A stretch of DNA of 64,000 nt from Pseudopontixanthobacter vadosimaris (GTDB taxonomy: Bacteria; Pseudomonadota; Alphaproteobacteria; Sphingomonadales; Sphingomonadaceae): NCBI RefSeq assembly GCF_012979275.1, contig NZ_JABASZ010000025.1, positions 1-64,000 on the forward strand, written 5' to 3'. The notes below the pieces were generated by a model. It was not told the origin of the DNA. It did no database searches and worked only from the letters and a program-made list of their open reading frames with translations. Positions 60,802 through 64,000 of the stretch are shown here, piece by piece. Both the position numbers and the translations under genes were made by a program. Numbering within the stretch: the first letter of the stretch is position 1; every line of letters begins with the position of its first letter.

Positions 60802-63647
60802 TGTGCCTCCCCCCAGCTCGTGCCCGTACCGATGTCGATGCCGAGCGGCACGTCGAGTGTAATGGCGGGCAGGGCGGCTTCGGCCATCACTCGTTCGATG
60901 ACCGGCCGCGCTGCTTCGGCGTCGCCTTCCGGCACCTCGAACACCAGTTCGTCGTGAACCTGCAACAGCATCCTGATGCCGCCATCCTTCCGCGCCAGCC
61001 CGGCATCGCGCAAGGCGGGCATCATCCGCACCATCGCGCGCTTGATGATATCGGCACTGGTGCCCTGGATCGGGGCATTGACTGCGGCCCGTTCCGACCC
61101 GGCACGCTCGTTCGGATTCTTGGACGAGATGCGCGGAAACCACGTCTTCCGGCCGAACAGCGTTTCGGAATAGCCTGTCTCGCGCACCTGTTCGAGCGTG
61201 CGGACGATATAGCGCTGTATTCCCGGAAAGCGTTCGAAATAGCGGTCGATCATCGCCTGCGCCTCGTCCGGCTCCACCTCCAGCCGGCCCGCCAGCCCCC
61301 ACCTTGAAATGCCGTAAAGTATGGCGAAATTGATCGTCTTCGCCTGTGCCCTTGTGTCGCGGGTGACTTCGCCGAACATCTCTTCGGCCGTGCGGGCATG
61401 GATGTCCTGCCCGCTGGCGAAGGCTTCCTTCAGTGCGGGAACATCGGCCATATGCGCCGCGAGCCGCAGTTCGATCTGCGAATAATCCGCCGCCAGCAGG
61501 ATATGCCCGGGTTCGGCGACGAAGGCATCGCGGATCTGCCGTCCGATTTCGGTGCGGATAGGAATGTTCTGCAAATTGGGGTCCGTCGAGGACAGGCGGC
61601 CGGTCTGCGCGCCGACCAGCGAATACGAGGTATGGACACGCCCCGTCTGCGGGTTGATCGCGGCCTGCAGCGCATCGGTATAAGTTGATTTCAACTTTGC
61701 GAGCTGCCGCCATTCGAGCACCTTTCCCGGCATTTCGGCGCCCTGCGCCGCCAGCTTTTCCAGCATCGCCTGATCGGTGGAATACTGGCCGCTCTTGCCT
61801 TTCCGCCCGCCCTTGTAGCCCAATTTGTCGAACAGGATCTCGCCCAGTTGCTTGGGGCTGCCGATGGTGAATTCCTGGCCTGCGATCTCGTGGATCTGCT
61901 TCTCCAGCTTCGCCAGTTCGGCTGCAAATTCTTCGGACAGCCCGGCCAGCCGCGCGCGATCGACCTTGATGCCCTCGCGCTCCATCCCGGCGACCACGGG
62001 GATCAGCGGGCGGTCGATTCTTTCATAGATGCGCGTTCCGCCCTCGGTCGCCAGACGCGGTTTCAGGGTGCGATACAGGCGTAGCGTGACATCGGCATCC
62101 TCCGCGGCATATTCGGTGGCCTTGTCCAGCGGCACTTCGCCGAAGGGGATCGCTTTCTTGCCGCTGCCGCAGATATCCTTGAAGGTAAGCGTTGTATGGC
62201 CAAGGTGGCGCTGCGCCAGTTCGTCCATGCCGTGCCCGCCGCCGATCCCGTCGAGCGAGCGACCGGCATCGAGAGCAAAACTTGCGATCATCGTATCCTC
62301 GACCGGACCAATGACAATGCCGTTCCGGGCAAGGATGTTGATGTCATATTTGATGTTCTGGCCGATCTTCAGCACCGCATCGCCGGTCAGCAGCGGTTCG
62401 AGCGCAGCCAGCGCCGCGGCCTTGTCGATCTGCTGCGGACGGTCGGACAGGAGATCCGTGCCGCCATGGCCGAGCGGTATGTAGCAGGCATCGTTCGGCC
62501 CCAGCGCCATGCTGATTCCGGTAAGTTCGGCCTCCATCGCATTCAGCGCACTGGTTTCGGTATCGATCGCCACTTCCCGAGCGGCGAAGGCGCGCGCAAT
62601 CCAGTCTTGCAGCGCCTCCATATCCTGCACGCAGACATAGGCAGACCGGTCGACCGCCGGCATTTCCGGCATTGGCTGGCTGGCACCTGCCTCGCTACCT
62701 TTGATTTTCGTGGTGCGTTTCGCCGGATCGAGATCGGTTCGCCTGCCGGGGCTGCCCGACCCTGCATCGAGGCGTTTCAGCAGGCTGAAGAAGCCGTGCG
62801 TTTCGAGGAATTCCGCCAGCGGACCGCGCGGAACGCCATCGAGCGCAAATTCCTCCAGCGGGACGGGCAGGTCGCAATCTTCCTTCAGCGTGACGAGAAC
62901 CCGGCTCAATTCCGCCATGTCGCGGCCTTCCAGCAGGCGCTCCTTCAGCTTCGAAGGCTTCATGCCCGGTGCGGCATCGAGCGCGCCTGTCAGATTGCCA
63001 TGTTCCTGAATCAGCCTGGTCGCCGTTTTCGGGCCGATCCCGAAAATGCCGGGTACGTTGTCGACCGAATCGCCCATCAGAGCGAGCACGTCGCCGACCA
63101 GTTCGGGCACGACACCGAATTTTTCCTCGACCTCTTCCGGGCCGATGCGCTGGTTCTTCATCGTGTCGAGCATGTCGATGCAACCGCCGCCACTGCCGCA
63201 TTTGCCGACCAACTGCATCAGGTCCTTGTCCGAGGACACGATGGTAACGTCCCATCCCTGCCGCGTCGCTTCGCGAGCGTAGGAGGCGATGATATCGTCG
63301 GCTTCGAGGCCGTCTTCCTCGATACAGGCGAGGCTGAAGGCGCGGGTCGCATCGCGGATCGCCGGAAATTGCGGCACCAGATCTTCCGGCGGCGGCGGCC
63401 GGTGCGCCTTGTAATCGGGATAGATGTCGTTGCGGAACGACGTGCTGCCCTTGTCGAGGATAACCGCCAGATGGGTCGGTCCCGAAGCCTTGTCGAGATC
63501 TTCGGCCAGCTTCCACAGCATCGTGGTGTAGCCATATACCGCACCGACGGGCGTGCCATGCGGATTGGTCAGCGGCGGCAGCCGGTGATATGCGCGAAAG
63601 ATATAGGCCGACCCGTCGACCAGATAGAGATGCTGCTTGTCCGCCAT
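60798..63647 (-). CDS. polA: DNA polymerase I
   Basis: 949 residues from MADKQHLYLVDGS; an in-frame ATG 14 codons earlier is less likely. 5'-3' exonuclease domain (VDGSAYIFRAYH, GLEADDIIASYA, GDSVDNVPGIFGIGPKTAT), 3'-5' exonuclease (AIDTETSALNAMEAEL, GQNIKYDINILARNG, AAEDADVTLRLY), and polymerase palm (LLAADYSQIELRLAAHM, RAQAKTINFAILYG, LLQVHDELVFEV). All three activities look intact. Role: Okazaki fragment processing and repair. Its stop overlaps the CTG start of the sensor kinase. Confidence 0.96.
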   Translation of the reverse strand: MADKQHLYLVDGSAYIFRAYHRLPPLTNPHGTPVGAVYGYTTMLWKLAEDLDKASGPTHLAVILDKGSTSFRNDIYPDYKAHRPPPPEDLVPQFPAIRDATRAFSLACIEEDGLEADDIIASYAREATRQGWDVTIVSSDKDLMQLVGKCGSGGGCIDMLDTMKNQRIGPEEVEEKFGVVPELVGDVLALMGDSVDNVPGIFGIGPKTATRLIQEHGNLTGALDAAPGMKPSKLKERLLEGRDMAELSRVLVTLKEDCDLPVPLEEFALDGVPRGPLAEFLETHGFFSLLKRLDAGSGSPGRRTDLDPAKRTTKIKGSEAGASQPMPEMPAVDRSAYVCVQDMEALQDWIARAFAAREVAIDTETSALNAMEAELTGISMALGPNDACYIPLGHGGTDLLSDRPQQIDKAAALAALEPLLTGDAVLKIGQNIKYDINILARNGIVIGPVEDTMIASFALDAGRSLDGIGGGHGMDELAQRHLGHTTLTFKDICGSGKKAIPFGEVPLDKATEYAAEDADVTLRLYRTLKPRLATEGGTRIYERIDRPLIPVVAGMEREGIKVDRARLAGLSEEFAAELAKLEKQIHEIAGQEFTIGSPKQLGEILFDKLGYKGGRKGKSGQYSTDQAMLEKLAAQGAEMPGKVLEWRQLAKLKSTYTDALQAAINPQTGRVHTSYSLVGAQTGRLSSTDPNLQNIPIRTEIGRQIRDAFVAEPGHILLAADYSQIELRLAAHMADVPALKEAFASGQDIHARTAEEMFGEVTRDTRAQAKTINFAILYGISRWGLAGRLEVEPDEAQAMIDRYFERFPGIQRYIVRTLEQVRETGYSETLFGRKTWFPRISSKNPNERAGSERAAVNAPIQGTSADIIKRAMVRMMPALRDAGLARKDGGIRMLLQVHDELVFEVPEGDAEAARPVIERVMAEAALPAITLDVPLGIDIGTGTSWGEAH

Positions 63648-63870
63648 TCCAGCACTTCTAGCAGGGGCAGGGCCGCAATCCAGCGGCATTTGCGCGGTTC
63701 ACGTGGGGCGTCACGGAGCTTGAAACGCAAATTAAGGCGAAATGTGACAGGATACAAGATTTGCCCTTGCGCTGCCACAAACTCGCCATTATTTGAACAT
63801 TACGAGGCCTGCTTTCGGGTTTCGCCAGCGCCGCTCCAGTGAGTGGCTCTTGCTATCAAGGACTTTTTCT

Positions 63871-64000
63871 ATGCGTAAGATCATCCTCGCCGCTGCTGCT
63901 GCCGGTGCCGCTCTGTCGCTCTCCGCTTGTTCGGAAGGCACGGAAGAATCCGCTGAACTGACAGCTGAAAATGCAATGGCCGACACTGAAGCCAATGTCG
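63871..64000 (+). CDS. Small lipoprotein, 5' end only (runs off the window)
   Basis: At least 43 residues: MRKIILAAAAAGAALSLSAC, then an acidic stretch (SEGTEESAELTAEN). Lipobox LSAC with Cys at residue 20 makes it an outer- or inner-membrane lipoprotein. The hydrophilic, Glu/Ala/Thr-rich mature part resembles small entericidin- or circularly-repeated acidic lipoproteins of sphingomonads. The upstream 223 bp to the divergent polA contain its promoter. It is truncated by the window edge, so family assignment is tentative. Confidence 0.75.
   Translation, partial: MRKIILAAAAAGAALSLSACSEGTEESAELTAENAMADTEANV

Noticed and set aside
1-64000. tRNA genes, rRNA genes, CRISPR arrays, insertion sequences
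   Set aside because: Looked for cloverleaf-like arms with CCA-adjacent ends, regularly spaced direct repeats, and transposase motifs; none found by eye.

Overview
This 64 kb window comes from a GC-rich alphaproteobacterium of the order Sphingomonadales, most likely Erythrobacteraceae. The evidence is a serine palmitoyltransferase with its own acyl carrier protein (sphingolipid synthesis), CtrA and a DivK-like regulator, a general-stress (sigma-EcfG type) promoter, a DksA lacking zinc cysteines, a DUF4167 gene after prfA-prmC, and a sphingomonad-type gene transfer agent (GTA) cluster. I found no tRNA, rRNA, CRISPR array or insertion sequence.

Region 1 (1-14.8 kb, minus strand): an outer-membrane barrel protein ending in a polyproline run, then the GTA structural cluster. 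Read from its promoter side the GTA order is small terminase (g1), large terminase (g2), portal (g3), g3.5, prohead protease (g4), capsid (g5), head-tail connector (g6), major tail protein (g9), g10, g10.1, short tape measure (g11), g12, g13, cell-wall peptidase (g14), tail-tip protein (g15) and a DUF2793 protein. Most neighbours overlap by 4 bp. Three things are odd: g7 and g8 are absent and g9 lacks its usual start; g12 carries an apparent 1-nt frameshift; and hairpins flank the capsid gene, one of them a convincing intrinsic terminator placed before it.

Region 2 (14.8-25.3 kb): envelope and stress genes (DedA-type membrane protein, OsmC, two DUF2382 proteins), the sphingolipid pair, a DivK-like regulator, a tightly overlapping five-gene operon (DUF3572, HAD, RidA, GDPD, FemAB-like), a Sel1 protein, DksA and a PilZ protein.

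Region 3 (25.3-34.8 kb): a solute-binding lipoprotein without a visible transporter, DUF4112, a complete tryptophan-to-anthranilate operon (kynA-kynB-kynU), an HNH nuclease, gluQ, a HIG1-like membrane protein, cobalamin adenosyltransferase, 3-hydroxyacyl-CoA dehydrogenase, and a small hydrophilic protein behind a perfect GGAAC-N17-CGTT promoter.

Region 4 (34.8-53.7 kb): housekeeping genes mutS, maeB, trmB, ctrA, rpoN, lptB, a MscS channel with a BON domain, ppa, hisS, prfA, prmC, a DUF4167 gene, lnt and metK.

Region 5 (53.7-64 kb): a 3-oxoacid CoA-transferase whose two subunit genes are separated by two envelope-protein genes in one operon; an orphan intrinsic terminator with a competing upstream hairpin (small RNA or attenuator candidate); a bacterial CDC48-type ATPase; polA followed by a CHASE3 sensor kinase that seems to start at CTG; and the start of a small lipoprotein gene.

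CtrA and DivK belong to the network that controls GTA production in Rhodobacter, so structural genes and candidate regulators lie in the same window. I see no CtrA box at the GTA promoter.
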